Source: Bacteroidales bacterium
Lineage (GTDB): Bacteria > Bacteroidota > Bacteroidia > Bacteroidales > F082
Length of the DNA stretch: 43,155 nt
Assembly (NCBI GenBank): GCA_015491905.1
Contig: WGGC01000103.1
Coordinates: 1-43,155 of the forward strand
Reading direction: 5' to 3'
Shown here: positions 25,776 to 34,139 of the stretch, one piece after another
Position numbering within the stretch: position 1 is the first letter of the stretch
Layout: every line of letters begins with the position of its first letter
Notes under the pieces: generated by a model
Databases searched by the model: none
Told to the model about the DNA's origin: nothing
What the model saw: only the letters and a program-made list of their open reading frames with translations
Position numbers and translations under genes: made by a program

Positions 25776-28030
25776 CCTTTATCCTCCTTTTTATTTTTAT
25801 ATGGATCTTCCTTTAAAAATGTTACAAAATTTACTCTCATTCCTGTACCACCCATAATAGGGTCCATAGCATAATGGGTAATCATTTTTTCGTCACTTGC
25901 CCCCCGGCCATAAGCTCTGGTAAGTTTTTTATCAGAATGCCCGAAGCCATGAACCATATATACAGAATCCCAGCGAATTCTTTCGGTTACTCTTACTTCT
26001 ACCGAAAAATCTGTCAAGGCTCCATCTTGGTTTTTTAACCATACTTTTTCACCGTTTTTTAAACTCCACAAATTGGCAACAGAAGGATGAACCCAAACAG
26101 TATTTTGTTTCATTAAATCCCACAAATTATGGTTGTTTTGTGTCCTTGAAAAAGTGTGCATTGGCGCACGGCCATATATTAACCGATAAAAATTTTGAGG
26201 TGGTTCAGGATGTGGTTTATATACAGGGAACGGATTAAAACCAGCACTTTCAAACTCCGTAGAATACAACTCTACTTTACCTGTATTGGTATTAAATTCA
26301 AAATTTTCATAATCATCTAAATATAGTGGCCCTGATGTTCGTGGAAATGTTTTTACGCCAATTTTTTTCATTTCTTCCAAAGAGGTTCCTACTTGTTTAA
26401 ACTGCCAGTCCAACACTTCAGAATAATCATCGTAATTAAAATAATCGTGAAGACCAAGCCTTTCACCTATTTGTTTTACAATCCACCATGCCGGTTTTGA
26501 TTCATATTTTGGTTTAACAGCAGGCATTCGCAAGGCAATAGAGGGATATCTATTTTGAGCAGCTCTGATAAAATCATATCTTTCAAGGTATGTAGCTTCA
26601 GGCAATACAACATCAGCATAACCGGTAACTTCCATAGGCATTGTATCAATTACCGCAAAAAATTCAATTGATTGAACAGCTTCTTTGAATAAAGGTTTAT
26701 CCGGCATTGAAAGAGGTAAATTTGTTCCTGCTGACAACCATGCCTTAACTTTATGTTTATAATTATATTTCGGAACTGATGCCCTGATAATCTCTGTGGT
26801 AATTCCCATTGTAGCCAAAGGGAAGCGACCTTCATTCAAATCTTTCCAATTCCATTTTGTTTCAGGATATGGCGGTTGTGGAAATTTTGGAATCTCCATA
26901 GCCTCCGGAATATAAAGGCTTCCGCGATAACCCCATGCCCCTAGAAGTCCTGTTAAAATTCCCATTGCTCTTTCCCGTTGTGTATCATCTCCATACCATA
27001 CAACATGGCGACCGGGGTGAATTACAACAGCAGGTGCATGTCCAGCCATTTCCCTTGCCGTACGACGAATCAGGTCGGGTTCTATAGTAGTTATACCATA
27101 GGCCCATTCCGGTGTCATATCTTTTACATGTTCTTTTAGCTGATCGAATCCAAAGGTGTATTTCTTTACAAAGTCTTTATTATAGATATCCTCATAAATC
27201 AAAACATGAATCCAGGCCATTAACAAGGCTATATCAGTAGAAGGTTTAATAGGCAACCAATATTTAGATTTTGCTGCAGGTGTGCTAAACCTCGGGTCAA
27301 CAGTAATAATTGTTGCTTTTTGATCTATGGCCATAGACATTTCTTGAACCTGAGTATTGTGCATATTTTCTCCAATATGCGATCCAATTAAAACCAAACA
27401 ACGTGTATCTCTGATATCAGTACATTCGGGAGACCCAATATAGGAACCATAGGTTGCATAATAAGCTGCCGATCGAGGACCACGACACTGAGCGTATGCA
27501 GGTTCGGCATCTGTTTCGCTACCATAGGCTTTCATTAAATGGGCCAAATGACCTCCGGGAGTACCATGATGAAAGAAACCAAAAGCCTCCGGGCCATACT
27601 TTTCTTTTATTTCTTTCATTTTATTGGCAATCTTATCCAGGGCTTCATCCCAAGATGCACGACGGAAATATTGGGAACCATCTTTTCTGGTTTCTCTTAT
27701 CAAAGGAGTTTTAAGTCTGTCCTCGTCATAATACATACCAATCCCACCTGTCCCTCTTGGACATAAACGACCATTGCTGTTAGGATCGTTAGGGTTTCCA
27801 ACAATTTTTCTAATCTTACCTTTTTTATCCACATAAGTATAACCGGCACATTTCCAAAAACAAACTTCACAATATGTAGGATAAGGAGTTAAATCTTCAT
27901 TACTTACCGGATCTCCTGAAAATTTTTCCGGAAACCATTTAAAACCTTTTCCTTTAAGTGCTTGCAACCCTATAGCTGCAGCACCTACACCAGCCGTTGA
28001 TATTTTTATAAATTCACGTCTTGTTTTCAT
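25772..28030 (-). CDS. psrA: Tat-exported molybdopterin oxidoreductase, polysulfide/thiosulfate/sulfur reductase type
   Basis: The 752-aa catalytic subunit begins with a Tat signal (TRREFIKISTAGVGAAAIGL), placing it outside the inner membrane. The [4Fe-4S] ligands are Cys54, Cys57, Cys61 and Cys90 (TYCEVCFWKC and RLCPRG). Cys182 in AYAQCRGPRS is the probable Mo ligand. Molybdopterin-binding stretches include VVIHPGRHVVWYGDD and VVLPEATYLERYD. Family members reduce polysulfide, sulfur, thiosulfate or tetrathionate, or run in reverse. Adjacent YeeE and rhodanese genes favour a sulfur substrate. It heads a seven-gene operon with a CRP-like palindrome upstream. Confidence 0.9.
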   Translation of the reverse strand: MKTRREFIKISTAGVGAAAIGLQALKGKGFKWFPEKFSGDPVSNEDLTPYPTYCEVCFWKCAGYTYVDKKGKIRKIVGNPNDPNSNGRLCPRGTGGIGMYYDEDRLKTPLIRETRKDGSQYFRRASWDEALDKIANKMKEIKEKYGPEAFGFFHHGTPGGHLAHLMKAYGSETDAEPAYAQCRGPRSAAYYATYGSYIGSPECTDIRDTRCLVLIGSHIGENMHNTQVQEMSMAIDQKATIITVDPRFSTPAAKSKYWLPIKPSTDIALLMAWIHVLIYEDIYNKDFVKKYTFGFDQLKEHVKDMTPEWAYGITTIEPDLIRRTAREMAGHAPAVVIHPGRHVVWYGDDTQRERAMGILTGLLGAWGYRGSLYIPEAMEIPKFPQPPYPETKWNWKDLNEGRFPLATMGITTEIIRASVPKYNYKHKVKAWLSAGTNLPLSMPDKPLFKEAVQSIEFFAVIDTMPMEVTGYADVVLPEATYLERYDFIRAAQNRYPSIALRMPAVKPKYESKPAWWIVKQIGERLGLHDYFNYDDYSEVLDWQFKQVGTSLEEMKKIGVKTFPRTSGPLYLDDYENFEFNTNTGKVELYSTEFESAGFNPFPVYKPHPEPPQNFYRLIYGRAPMHTFSRTQNNHNLWDLMKQNTVWVHPSVANLWSLKNGEKVWLKNQDGALTDFSVEVRVTERIRWDSVYMVHGFGHSDKKLTRAYGRGASDEKMITHYAMDPIMGGTGMRVNFVTFLKEDPYKNKKEDKG

Positions 28031-28090
28031 CCGGAGCGTTTTTTATATCAATTATATTTTAAAATATGTATATCCTTACATATAGATAGA

Positions 28091-28098
28091 CAAATATA
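28091..28098 (-). promoter_or_regulatory. -7 box (TATATTTG on minus strand) for the psr operon
   Basis: The minus strand reads TATATTTG, an exact TAnnTTTG match, giving a leader of about 55 nt before the psrA start. No good -33 TTG lies at the usual spacing, which would suit an activator-dependent promoter. Confidence 0.5.
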
Positions 28099-28172
28099 TA
28101 ATGATTTATATTAGATTTTTTAGATCCCTTTTATTTAAATAGCTTAAAAATAAGACTCCTATCAATTAACAA

Positions 28173-28188
28173 TGTGATATTTAGCACA
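28173..28188. promoter_or_regulatory. CRP-like operator upstream of the psr operon
   Basis: TGTGATATTTAGCACA is TGTGA-N6-GCACA, one base off the TGTGA-N6-TCACA palindrome found perfectly at 34241-34256. Its centre is about 95 bp upstream of the proposed psr start, a place where Crp-family proteins usually activate. Confidence 0.6.
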
Positions 28189-28292
28189 AATATCAATGAA
28201 AATGATTAAAATTATATCCTACTATTAAATACTGATTTTAAACAACTTACAACCCTATTTAAAAACAAAATAAATTTGAAATAATGATATTT

Positions 28293-28323
28293 AAAAACCC
28301 GGAACTGTAATAATTCCGGGTTT
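28293..28323 (-). terminator. Rho-independent terminator of the dsrE-tusA-qmoC operon
   Basis: A perfect 10-bp GC-rich stem (28314-28323 with 28295-28304) encloses a 9-nt loop and is followed on the minus strand by a T run to 28293. It lies 22 nt after the qmoC stop. Confidence 0.9.
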
Positions 28324-28345
28324 CAGAGAAAAATTATAATCATTT

Positions 28346-29398
28346 TTAAACAGCCGCTTCATTAATTTTATGGTAATACATGGCAAATGACCGGTATAAA
28401 AAGTGTGTCCATTTTCCAAACGGAACAATAATTAAAGCCCATTGTACTAATACTATTAACTGAATAATATACATCCAAACATTATCATCAAGCCAGTTTA
28501 GATCTATAAATAACCGTACCATAAAAGCTGTTAACCCCATCATAAACAACCATACAACAAAAAGCCAATCGCTTGGTTGAGAATGTTTACTTATTTCTTT
28601 ATCTTTTATAATCCGGTGTCTTACAAAATCAAAAGTCACAATAAATATTAATGCACTTTCCACGTAGCCAAGAACTATAATAAACATTGAGTTAGTAGAA
28701 AACCAATCTAAAAATACTGTCGTAAACAGTAAACTTAGATAAGATAGTACCAAAATAAAATGCTCCAGCCAACGGAATTGGTTGTCATCACAACCCAAGG
28801 CACGTTTTTGTGTAAACATATGTACAACCAATTCTCCCAGCGCTTTGAAATAAGCCGCCAAAGGAACATGTTTACCTGATTTTACTACCGTTAGCCACCA
28901 CATATGAATAATATTAGGCAGTAAAATAAATGTAAAGACAAAACTAATGGCAAAAACTTCAAAAAGATGACCATAATGCATAATGGTTTCAATATGGAAA
29001 TGTTCATACGCACCAAACCAAACAACTACAGCAGCCAAAAAAACAAAGGCAGCAATAGAGGCAGCCAGCGATTTATACAAGAGCCCGGACAATCCGGTCC
29101 AATCATATTTAGCTGTTAACCAGCGGCGAAGCGACATCATCAATTCTCCGGGATTGGCTTCACGTGGACAAGTACTGCTACATTCTCCACAATAATAACA
29201 CAACCATGGGTCCAAGGATGTCTGGATTTCACTTTCCAAACCCAACACACTATAGCGAACCATTTTCCGGGGAAAGGAGTTCTCTTCATCTGACAGAGTG
29301 CAAACTGCCGTACAGTTGCCGCAATTGTAGCAAGCGTTGGCATCAAAGGCACCGTATTTTTTCAATTCATCAGTAAACTCAGGATTAATTCTTGCCAT
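28346..29398 (-). CDS. qmoC: QmoC-like membrane subunit (HdrC ferredoxin domain fused to HdrE-type cytochrome b)
   Basis: The 350-aa protein has an N-terminal HdrC-like domain with two [4Fe-4S] motifs: Cys23-26-29-33 in CYNCGNCTAVC, and a second set near residues 67-77 (CYYCGECSSTCP). A membrane part of about six helices (residues 110-340) follows, with His residues suitable for haem b. This two-domain fusion is the hallmark of QmoC, the quinone-reactive subunit of the Qmo complex. Here it closes an operon with two HdrA-like flavoproteins and an MvhD-like protein, but no aprAB is nearby. It overlaps the upstream winged-helix gene by 14 bp. Confidence 0.9.
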   Translation of the reverse strand: MARINPEFTDELKKYGAFDANACYNCGNCTAVCTLSDEENSFPRKMVRYSVLGLESEIQTSLDPWLCYYCGECSSTCPREANPGELMMSLRRWLTAKYDWTGLSGLLYKSLAASIAAFVFLAAVVVWFGAYEHFHIETIMHYGHLFEVFAISFVFTFILLPNIIHMWWLTVVKSGKHVPLAAYFKALGELVVHMFTQKRALGCDDNQFRWLEHFILVLSYLSLLFTTVFLDWFSTNSMFIIVLGYVESALIFIVTFDFVRHRIIKDKEISKHSQPSDWLFVVWLFMMGLTAFMVRLFIDLNWLDDNVWMYIIQLIVLVQWALIIVPFGKWTHFLYRSFAMYYHKINEAAV

Positions 29399-29684
29399 TG
29401 CTCTTTATTTTATAATAAAAAAACTCATCCATATCGTCTATTTCACCGGTTTCAACAAATCCATACTTCAACAAACTCATCAGCTGGAACAGCACTTCAT
29501 CTTTTGGTAGATTTAGTACCTCTGCCAGTTGTGGTACTGTTTTATCACCTTCCTTCAGGGCATTCAGTATATTTTTCTTTATTTTCGTGAAATATTTTAA
29601 CTGTTCAGTAACTTGTTTAGGAACCGGGCGTTTTTCCTTTAAATATTTTGCCGTTTTACCTTTTTCTATTTCCATGATTTTCAT
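29385..29684 (-). CDS. Small winged-helix (ArsR-like) protein inside the Hdr/Qmo operon
   Basis: The 99-aa protein has a helix-turn-helix of winged type (KKNILNALKEGDKTVPQLAE, then LNLPKDEVLFQLMSLLKYGF) ending in FVETGEIDDMDEFFYYKIKS. The ATG at 29684, one base after the TAA of the upstream gene, was chosen over ATGs at 29711 and 29693, which lie inside that gene, and over 29675. It has no cysteine, so a thiol sensor role is unlikely. Either it regulates the operon or it is a structural adaptor of the complex; its place between the HdrA-like and QmoC genes is unusual for a repressor. Confidence 0.75.
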   Translation of the reverse strand: MKIMEIEKGKTAKYLKEKRPVPKQVTEQLKYFTKIKKNILNALKEGDKTVPQLAEVLNLPKDEVLFQLMSLLKYGFVETGEIDDMDEFFYYKIKSNGKN

Positions 29685-29685
29685 T

Positions 29686-31620
29686 TTAAACATTAGAAAG
29701 TAAGGCGTCAATCATATTCTCCATATCTTTATCGGCCAGACCTATTAAATCAAGCGCATTAGAAGGACATACAGGCAAACACATGCCGCAGCCTTTACAT
29801 ACAGCTGAATTGACTCTTGCAATGGTTCTTCCATCCAATTCTATTTTATCTATAGCACTGTATGAACATGCATCATCGCATTTTCCACACCATTTACATT
29901 TCTGTTCATCTACTCTTGCAACCGTTGGTTCCAGTGCTAACTCCCCTGAATCAATCAATGAGAATGATTTGGTGGCCGCAGACAAGGCAGAATTCATTGA
30001 TTCCATAATATTTTTAGGGCCCTGACTGGCACCGGCAATTGTCACCCCGTCAATCACAGTCTCAACAGGTCGCAATTTCATATGAATTTCATTAAAGAAT
30101 TTGTCCCGGCCCTTTGGTATTTTCAACAAATTTCCAATGGAGTTTTCCTTACGAGGAACCATCCCAGTAACAAGAACAACCAAATCCGCCACTACTTCCA
30201 ACTCTCTGTCGGAAGTCAGTACATCTTTGATTTTTACGATGGTTTTGTCTCCCTGTTTTTCAACTGCAGGCGGATCATGTTCAAACGACTGCAGGTAAAT
30301 ATCGCCCAGGCGTGAAGATTCGTCGTACCAGATTTCGGCTTTGCCATACGTGCGGATGCCCCGGTTAAAATGAAAGTTGTGAATGCCTTTGTACTTTTTC
30401 TTTACTGTAATAGCGGTATGAATGTTTGCCGTACAGCAATACCGTGAGCAATATTTGTTGTCACCATCTACCTGCCGGCTTCCCACGCAATAGATGTAGG
30501 CAATATTTTTTACTTCTTTTCCGTTGTACATCAACTTGTCGTCGCAATAATGAACAATCCGCTTGAATTGTGGGAAGGTTACCACATTGTCGATTTCGCC
30601 ATAGCCGAATTCTCCCTTTTTCGGTTCGTAAGGGTCGAAACCGGTAGCCAGCAGGATAGAACCTACCTTGAGGTTAAGGTACTCGATTTTTTGAAAGAAG
30701 TCAACGGCGCTGCAAACTTTTTCACAGGCGCCACAGCGGGTGCAGTTTTTGACGTCAATGGCGGGTAGTTGCGGGTATTCACTGGGATAATTATGGTAAA
30801 TAGCTTTCCGCTTTGTTATGTTGAAATTGAATTCATCGGGTACTTCCACCGGGCAAACATCAATGGCTTTTTGTAGCTCACCGGGGTTACACTGCAGATT
30901 AAAATGACGAGGAGTAACCTTCACTTTGAGATTAAAATTACCAACACTTCCGCTATTTTCCACCACCTCGGCTCCGGTAAAAAGTGTTACATGTTTGTGT
31001 TTCATTACTTCATCGTACAAACGGGTAATCAGCTCTTTTCCAGTTTCCTCTGTAATACAAAGGTCGTCCCACTGTGCCACACGGCCTCCGACAAAAAACT
31101 CACGTTCAATAAGATAAACCTCCGAACCAGCTTCTGCCAGTTCGATAGCAGCCCGCATACCTGCCACTCCGGCACCTATAACAGCAACCGCTTTGATAGC
31201 TTTTACCCTCACAGGATCAAGTGATTCAGCATTTCTTACTTTTGCAATTGCTGCTTTTACAATTTTTATGGCTTTTTCAGTAGCCCCGGGTTTATTATCA
31301 GAATGAGCCCACGAAACTTGCTCACGAATATTGGCATGGACGTAATTGTATTTATTCATACCAGCACGCTCGGCTACCGCCCTGAAAGTTAGTAAATGTA
31401 ATTTAGGAGAACAGGAAGCAACCACCACCCCATCCAAATTTTGATCTTTAATATCTTCTACCATTTCTTTCTGATTGGAATCGGCACAGGCAAACATGGT
31501 TGTTTTTGCCAAAAAAACGCTTTCATCTTTTTCTACTGCCTTACGAACTTTTTCCACATCAACATAATCGGAGATATTTCCTCCGCAATGGCAAATATAT
31601 ACTCCTACTTTCTTTTTCAT
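29686..31620 (-). CDS. HdrA-like iron-sulfur flavoprotein, long form (QmoB-like without MvhD domain)
   Basis: The 644-aa protein has the HdrA N-terminal domain (VGVYICHCGGNISDYVDVEK) and an FAD fold at about residues 145-190 (VAVIGAGVAGMRAAIELAEA). An internal [4Fe-4S] motif is CTRCGACEKVC. A C-terminal 2x[4Fe-4S] ferredoxin domain (CKWCGKCDDAC, CKGCGMCLPVCP) ends the protein. Known QmoB is an HdrA-MvhD fusion; here MvhD is a separate gene two positions upstream in the operon. The protein probably moves electrons between the sulfur carrier and the QmoC quinone subunit. A strong Shine-Dalgarno (GAGGAGGG) lies 7 nt before the start. The upstream gene overlaps by 4 bp. Its GC content is visibly higher than the window's average. 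Confidence 0.88.
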   Translation of the reverse strand: MKKKVGVYICHCGGNISDYVDVEKVRKAVEKDESVFLAKTTMFACADSNQKEMVEDIKDQNLDGVVVASCSPKLHLLTFRAVAERAGMNKYNYVHANIREQVSWAHSDNKPGATEKAIKIVKAAIAKVRNAESLDPVRVKAIKAVAVIGAGVAGMRAAIELAEAGSEVYLIEREFFVGGRVAQWDDLCITEETGKELITRLYDEVMKHKHVTLFTGAEVVENSGSVGNFNLKVKVTPRHFNLQCNPGELQKAIDVCPVEVPDEFNFNITKRKAIYHNYPSEYPQLPAIDVKNCTRCGACEKVCSAVDFFQKIEYLNLKVGSILLATGFDPYEPKKGEFGYGEIDNVVTFPQFKRIVHYCDDKLMYNGKEVKNIAYIYCVGSRQVDGDNKYCSRYCCTANIHTAITVKKKYKGIHNFHFNRGIRTYGKAEIWYDESSRLGDIYLQSFEHDPPAVEKQGDKTIVKIKDVLTSDRELEVVADLVVLVTGMVPRKENSIGNLLKIPKGRDKFFNEIHMKLRPVETVIDGVTIAGASQGPKNIMESMNSALSAATKSFSLIDSGELALEPTVARVDEQKCKWCGKCDDACSYSAIDKIELDGRTIARVNSAVCKGCGMCLPVCPSNALDLIGLADKDMENMIDALLSNV

Positions 31621-32921
31621 TGGTTTGCCCTCCTCAAATAACTGGTTGTTTCTGCTGATGCAGCACCTCCCGACAAAATGGAATCGGGGATATCCATTGG
31701 CCCGGAAGCCGTTCCCGCCACAAATACGCCTTCAATACTGGTTTTTGCCGGACTAGCCAAAATATCAGATTGGTTAACAAAATGGAATGGGTCAAGCTGC
31801 AGTTTTTGATTATCAAAGACCTCATCAATCCCTTGATTTGGAAGAACGCCTACAGAAAGCACTACCATATCGTGCTCAGCTTCTTTCACTACTCCCTCTT
31901 CTATATCTTCATAACGCAGAATAAGATTCCCATTTTCTTTTTCAGAAATTTTCCCTACTTTTCCTTTTACGAATTCAACTCCCATATCCTGAGCCTGAGC
32001 ATAAAACTCATTAAATCCTTTTCCAAATGCCCTGATGTGCAAATAATAAATCGTAATATCTGCCATGGGCAATGCTCCCATCAGCAATTGTGCCTGCTTA
32101 ATGGAATACATACAACAGATCTGTGAACAGATCGGGTTTCCCACCGATTTATCACGAGAGCCTGTGCAAAGAACGTAAGCAATATTGTCGGGCATCTTGC
32201 CATCACCTGGCCGCAAAATAGTATTAAACGGCCTGGTAGGTGCCAGTTCGCGTTCCATTTGCATGGAGGTGATTACATTTTTACACTTGTCAAATCCGTA
32301 ACGCGGTATTTTCAACGGATCAAATAATTTAAATCCGGTAGCTACAACTACTGATTTCACCTTCACCAAATACTCTTCATCAGTTTGTGTGAAATCTATG
32401 CATTTGGTGGGACATGCCCGTTCGCAGGCTCCACAAAGGGTACAGTTGTCAATATCAATAGCGGCAGCTCTGGGACTTGCAATACTAAAGGGGATGTAAG
32501 CAGCTTTGCGACCAACCAAACCGTATTGGTATTCGTCGGTAACATTCACCGGACAAGCCTGCTCGCACAGTTGACAACCAGTGCAGTCGGCCACATTCAC
32601 ATAGCGTGGCTTTTGCAATACAATCGCTTCAAATTGGTGTTCGTCTTTTTTAGTAATTTCCGTAACCTCGGCACTGGTAAAAATCGTAATATTAGGATGT
32701 CTTGCAATTTCCGAAACTTTAGGAGTTGTAATACAGGCGGCACAATCGAGAGTGGGGAAAACTTTACTTAGCAAAATCATTTTCCCCCCTATGGAAAGCT
32801 CTTTTTCCACCAATAGCACTTTATAACCCAGGTTAGCCAGATTAATAGCTGACTCTCCTCCTGCTATACCACCACCGATAACCAACACATCATATTTCAA
32901 TATCTTTTTTGGTTCCTGCAT
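31617..32921 (-). CDS. HdrA-like iron-sulfur flavoprotein, short form (QmoA-like)
   Basis: The 434-aa protein has FAD-binding DVLVIGGGIAGGESAINLAN at residues 10-29 and the HdrA-type LDCAACITTPKVSE near 58-71. Two ferredoxin motifs are CTGCQLCEQACPVN (about 113-126) and CTLCGACERACPTKC (about 158-172). GTASGPMDIPDSILSGGAAS near the C-terminus is the FAD-pyrophosphate contact typical of this family. It lies between the MvhD-like gene (2-bp gap) and the long HdrA-like gene (4-bp overlap). It is assigned as the QmoA-type flavoprotein of a membrane Hdr/Qmo complex. A part in DsrE/TusA-fed sulfur oxidation or reduction is inferred from operon structure. Confidence 0.87.
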   Translation of the reverse strand: MQEPKKILKYDVLVIGGGIAGGESAINLANLGYKVLLVEKELSIGGKMILLSKVFPTLDCAACITTPKVSEIARHPNITIFTSAEVTEITKKDEHQFEAIVLQKPRYVNVADCTGCQLCEQACPVNVTDEYQYGLVGRKAAYIPFSIASPRAAAIDIDNCTLCGACERACPTKCIDFTQTDEEYLVKVKSVVVATGFKLFDPLKIPRYGFDKCKNVITSMQMERELAPTRPFNTILRPGDGKMPDNIAYVLCTGSRDKSVGNPICSQICCMYSIKQAQLLMGALPMADITIYYLHIRAFGKGFNEFYAQAQDMGVEFVKGKVGKISEKENGNLILRYEDIEEGVVKEAEHDMVVLSVGVLPNQGIDEVFDNQKLQLDPFHFVNQSDILASPAKTSIEGVFVAGTASGPMDIPDSILSGGAASAETTSYLRRANQ

Positions 32922-32923
32922 GA

Positions 32924-33334
32924 TTATTCTTTTGATGCTTTACTTAAATATTCCGTAAAACTTTTTACATGTTTTACAAAGGGCTCACTACAAACAGAGC
33001 AAATAGCAGCCATTTTCAAACGGGCGGGGTCCATTCCATTATCTTTTAATATTTGCTGTGTTGCACTAACAATTTCTCCGGTTTTTTCGGTACATGTTTC
33101 TCCATAAGGACAATCGGTACCATCAGCGGCTATAAATACGCCGTCGAAACCCTGTTCAAGTGCATGTATAATCCAACGGGGCTTTATTGCACTTGAACAA
33201 GGAACCGGAATGGTGTAAACAGTGGACGGATAATGTAATTTTAACAAGCCCGCCATATCAATAGCCGGATCAGATATTTTCTCAGTTGAGAAAACCAATA
33301 TCTTAGGACTACTATTTACTTTTCCACTTTCCAT
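32924..33334 (-). CDS. MvhD/FlpD-like [2Fe-2S] subunit
   Basis: The 136-aa protein matches the MvhD family (hydrogenase delta subunit). It has Cys46 in PVPCSSAIKP, Cys75 and Cys81 in DCPYGETC, and Cys112 and Cys115 in AAICSVCSEPF, which together can bind a [2Fe-2S] cluster. In methanogens MvhD links hydrogenase to HdrA; in QmoB it is fused to HdrA. Here it stands alone between tusA (2-bp gap) and the QmoA-like gene (2-bp gap). There is no hydrogenase gene in the window, so it probably serves the Hdr/Qmo-like complex. Confidence 0.88.
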   Translation of the reverse strand: MESGKVNSSPKILVFSTEKISDPAIDMAGLLKLHYPSTVYTIPVPCSSAIKPRWIIHALEQGFDGVFIAADGTDCPYGETCTEKTGEIVSATQQILKDNGMDPARLKMAAICSVCSEPFVKHVKSFTEYLSKASKE

Positions 33335-33336
33335 TT

Positions 33337-33585
33337 TTATTTTCTTAAGAAAATTTTGAAATATCCCGATTCTTCAAGCGTTCCGAGATAATCAAAGCCT
33401 TTTTTGTTACACCATTTCGGTATATCACGGCGCGTGCCTTCATCCGCCGAAAGCACTTCCATAATTTGTCCTTTTTCAATTTGGCCAATGGCCTTTTTTG
33501 CTGCTAATAAAGGACCCGGGCATGAAGTTCCCCTTGCATCCACAGATTTATCAACTTTAAGTGATTTCAATTCTTCTTCGTTCAT
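33337..33585 (-). CDS. tusA: TusA-family sulfurtransferase
   Basis: The 82-aa protein has the family signature DARGTSCPGPLLAAKKAI, with the persulfide-carrying Cys22 in CPGP. The frame can be extended to an ATG at 33663, but the extra 26 residues do not belong to TusA and family alignment supports ATG 33585. TusA carries sulfane sulfur in the cytoplasm. Placed between a DsrE gene and an MvhD/Hdr gene set, it probably passes sulfur from DsrE to the Hdr/Qmo-like complex, as in other DsrE-TusA-Hdr systems. About 130 bp separate it from dsrE. Confidence 0.93.
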   Translation of the reverse strand: MNEEELKSLKVDKSVDARGTSCPGPLLAAKKAIGQIEKGQIMEVLSADEGTRRDIPKWCNKKGFDYLGTLEESGYFKIFLRK

Positions 33586-33714
33586 AAGATTAAATATTAA
33601 ATTTGTTAATATAATTGGTTCTTTAAATAAATTACAGAGTACTGCTTTTACCGGCATCTGCAAAAAATGTGGCTATGCCAAAATACCCTAGACATGAATT
33701 TTTTTAAAAGTGAA

Positions 33715-34134
33715 TTAAATGAAAAGATTAATATCTGCTTCTTCAGCAGAAGAAATGTATTCACCAATACCACAGATATCATCAGCCAGATCAATAAAAT
33801 CATCCAGTTTCTCACCGTGCCATACTTTACCAGCAAAACCACAAATATGGATTTTTACATTGGTCATCTCCTTTGCGGTTTTAAAAGCTTCTGTCCAATG
33901 AGGAGCGTTCAGTCGTTTGAGTGAAGCAAGAAATTCATCCTTTTTGTCGATAATTTCAGCAAAATACTCATCAGCCATTGCATTTTCTTTCTTGAATGCA
34001 TGGGCAGCCTGAAGTAATACAAAGATGTCAACATCCATGTCTTCGGCAGCAGCGCCACCTAAAATAACACCGGCAGCTGTTAATTTGTCAACACTCCCAG
34101 TGTAAAGTGCTAAAGTTAATTTTTTGTTTGCCAT
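33715..34134 (-). CDS. DsrE-family (DsrE3A-like) sulfur carrier
   Basis: The 139-aa protein has the DsrE fold start (KKLTLALYTGSVDKLTAAGV) and a conserved Cys98 in VKIHICGFAGK, with a second Cys121 in DDICGIGEY. DsrE proteins paired with TusA are sulfurtransferases of thiosulfate or sulfide oxidation routes. It is the first gene of the operon ending in qmoC, with its own promoter, a canonical Shine-Dalgarno and a CRP-like palindrome upstream. It is a different subfamily from the 167-aa DsrE at 18143-18646. Confidence 0.87.
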   Translation of the reverse strand: MANKKLTLALYTGSVDKLTAAGVILGGAAAEDMDVDIFVLLQAAHAFKKENAMADEYFAEIIDKKDEFLASLKRLNAPHWTEAFKTAKEMTNVKIHICGFAGKVWHGEKLDDFIDLADDICGIGEYISSAEEADINLFI

Positions 34135-34139
34135 TTTTC

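Larger units (their letters stand above)
28031..28345. other. 315-bp gene-free region between psrA and the qmoC terminator
   Basis: This stretch has no plausible coding frame. It holds, from left to right, the psrA promoter candidate (28091-28098), a CRP-like operator (28173-28188), an overlapping inverted repeat GATATTT/AAATATC (28177-28195), and the terminator of the upstream operon (28293-28323). Confidence 0.7.

Noticed and set aside
25260-25874. 204-aa plus-strand open frame opposite psrB
   Set aside because: It is the antisense shadow of a cysteine-rich Fe-S gene, whose sequence is clearly the coding strand.
33586-33663. 26-residue N-terminal extension of TusA
   Set aside because: It does not resemble TusA; internal ATG 33585 gives the standard family length.
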